A stretch of 64,000 nt of DNA from positions 1 to 64,000 of the forward strand of contig NZ_BDCE01000017.1 in assembly GCF_001613345.1 (NCBI RefSeq), written 5' to 3'. Under the pieces are notes generated by a model that searched no databases, had not been told where the DNA came from, and worked only from the letters and a program-made list of their open reading frames with translations. Made by a program: the position numbers and the translations under genes. This DNA is from Nocardia uniformis NBRC 13702 (GTDB lineage Bacteria > Actinomycetota > Actinomycetes > Mycobacteriales > Mycobacteriaceae). Below, piece by piece: positions 63,848 through 64,000 of this stretch; within the stretch, counting starts at the first letter, position 1, and the number at the start of each line of letters is the position of its first letter.

Positions 63848-64000
63848 ATGCACAGTGTGACCATCGATCTGCGCGCCGACCCCATCAACCTCGCCGCCGC
63901 TCTGGTGGATATTCCCAGTGTGTCCAAGGACGAGGCCGTCATCGCCGACACCGTGGCCTGGGCGCTGCGCGAGCAGACCGAAGGGTTCGAGATTCTGCGG
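63848..64000 (+). CDS. dapE: Succinyl-diaminopimelate desuccinylase, 3' truncated by window edge
   Basis: The first 51 residues match the M20 amidohydrolase start [20 protein letters not shown] typical of actinobacterial DapE (lysine/DAP synthesis). The rest lies beyond the window. GTG 63857 is an alternative start. Confidence 0.85.
   Translation, partial: MHSVTIDLRADPINLAAALVDIPSVSKDEAVIADTVAWALREQTEGFEILR

Overview
The window is GC-rich actinobacterial chromosome, best matched by the genus Nocardia or a close mycolate-forming relative. Reasons: the fused 2-oxoglutarate decarboxylase/dehydrogenase Kgd; blocks that in Mycobacterium hold sigE-rseA-htrA-tatB, glgA/glgC, gpgS-folP2, mrp, tag-DUF3117 and dapE; MymA/FadD/SadH-like mycolate-type lipid genes; three paralogous secreted proteins of a type I associate mainly with Nocardia (DUF7373-like); and frequent GTG starts with start/stop overlaps. 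No rRNA, tRNA or CRISPR array was found.

Layout. 1-4.4 kb: 3' part of kgd, with a small AAA ATPase whose start overlaps the kgd stop. 4.4-12.4 kb: an unannotated-looking 41-aa gene, a PadR regulator with its probable operator and a 14-TM MFS pump, a Uma2 nuclease-like gene, a molybdopterin oxidoreductase, a DUF4442 thioesterase, a CGNR regulator facing an alpha/beta hydrolase, and a VOC protein. 12.4-18 kb: a MymA-like minus-strand cluster (monooxygenase, SDR, decayed LipR-like esterase, FadD15-like ligase) facing a TetR gene. 18.4-23.2 kb: a glycine-betaine/choline-type ABC importer (one binding protein, ATPase, two permeases) and a second, divergent, solitary binding protein. 23.2-31.5 kb: CBS protein, two tandem secreted paralogs, malic enzyme, FAD protein, PHP phosphoesterase and a CorA relic. 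31.5-38.5 kb: membrane protein, EEP phosphatase, macrolide/sterol-type glycosyltransferase, DUF2993 protein, SUFU and stress proteins, CitE-like lyase.

38.6-47.3 kb: MgtE_N/CBS protein, DUF1003, two lytic transglycosylases, mrp, a DivIVA-like membrane protein, tag, DUF3117 and an RlmA-type methyltransferase. 47.5-51.8 kb: F420-type nitroreductase, glgA and glgC (divergent, alpha-glucan synthesis) and the third secreted paralog. 52-58.8 kb: small hypotheticals, a catalase-fold-like protein, an O-methyltransferase, then the envelope-stress unit sigE-rseA-htrA-tatB and an HTH protein. 59-64 kb: gpgS-folP2 (methylglucose lipopolysaccharide branch), a compact accessory locus of two divergent three-gene operons (DUF6879/XRE-DUF5753 and winged helix/resolvase-like/38-aa peptide), and the start of dapE.

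The most striking non-genic feature is a dispersed nested-palindrome repeat (two inverted halves of about 31 bp, each able to fold on itself). Six of its eight copies lie between the 3' ends of convergent genes, one is read in frame inside the molybdopterin oxidoreductase gene, and one is a half-element fragment. At least three copies carry a short tandem array on their left side. Of ten convergent gene junctions in the window, six hold this repeat, three hold a different perfect hairpin, and one is only 4 bp long.
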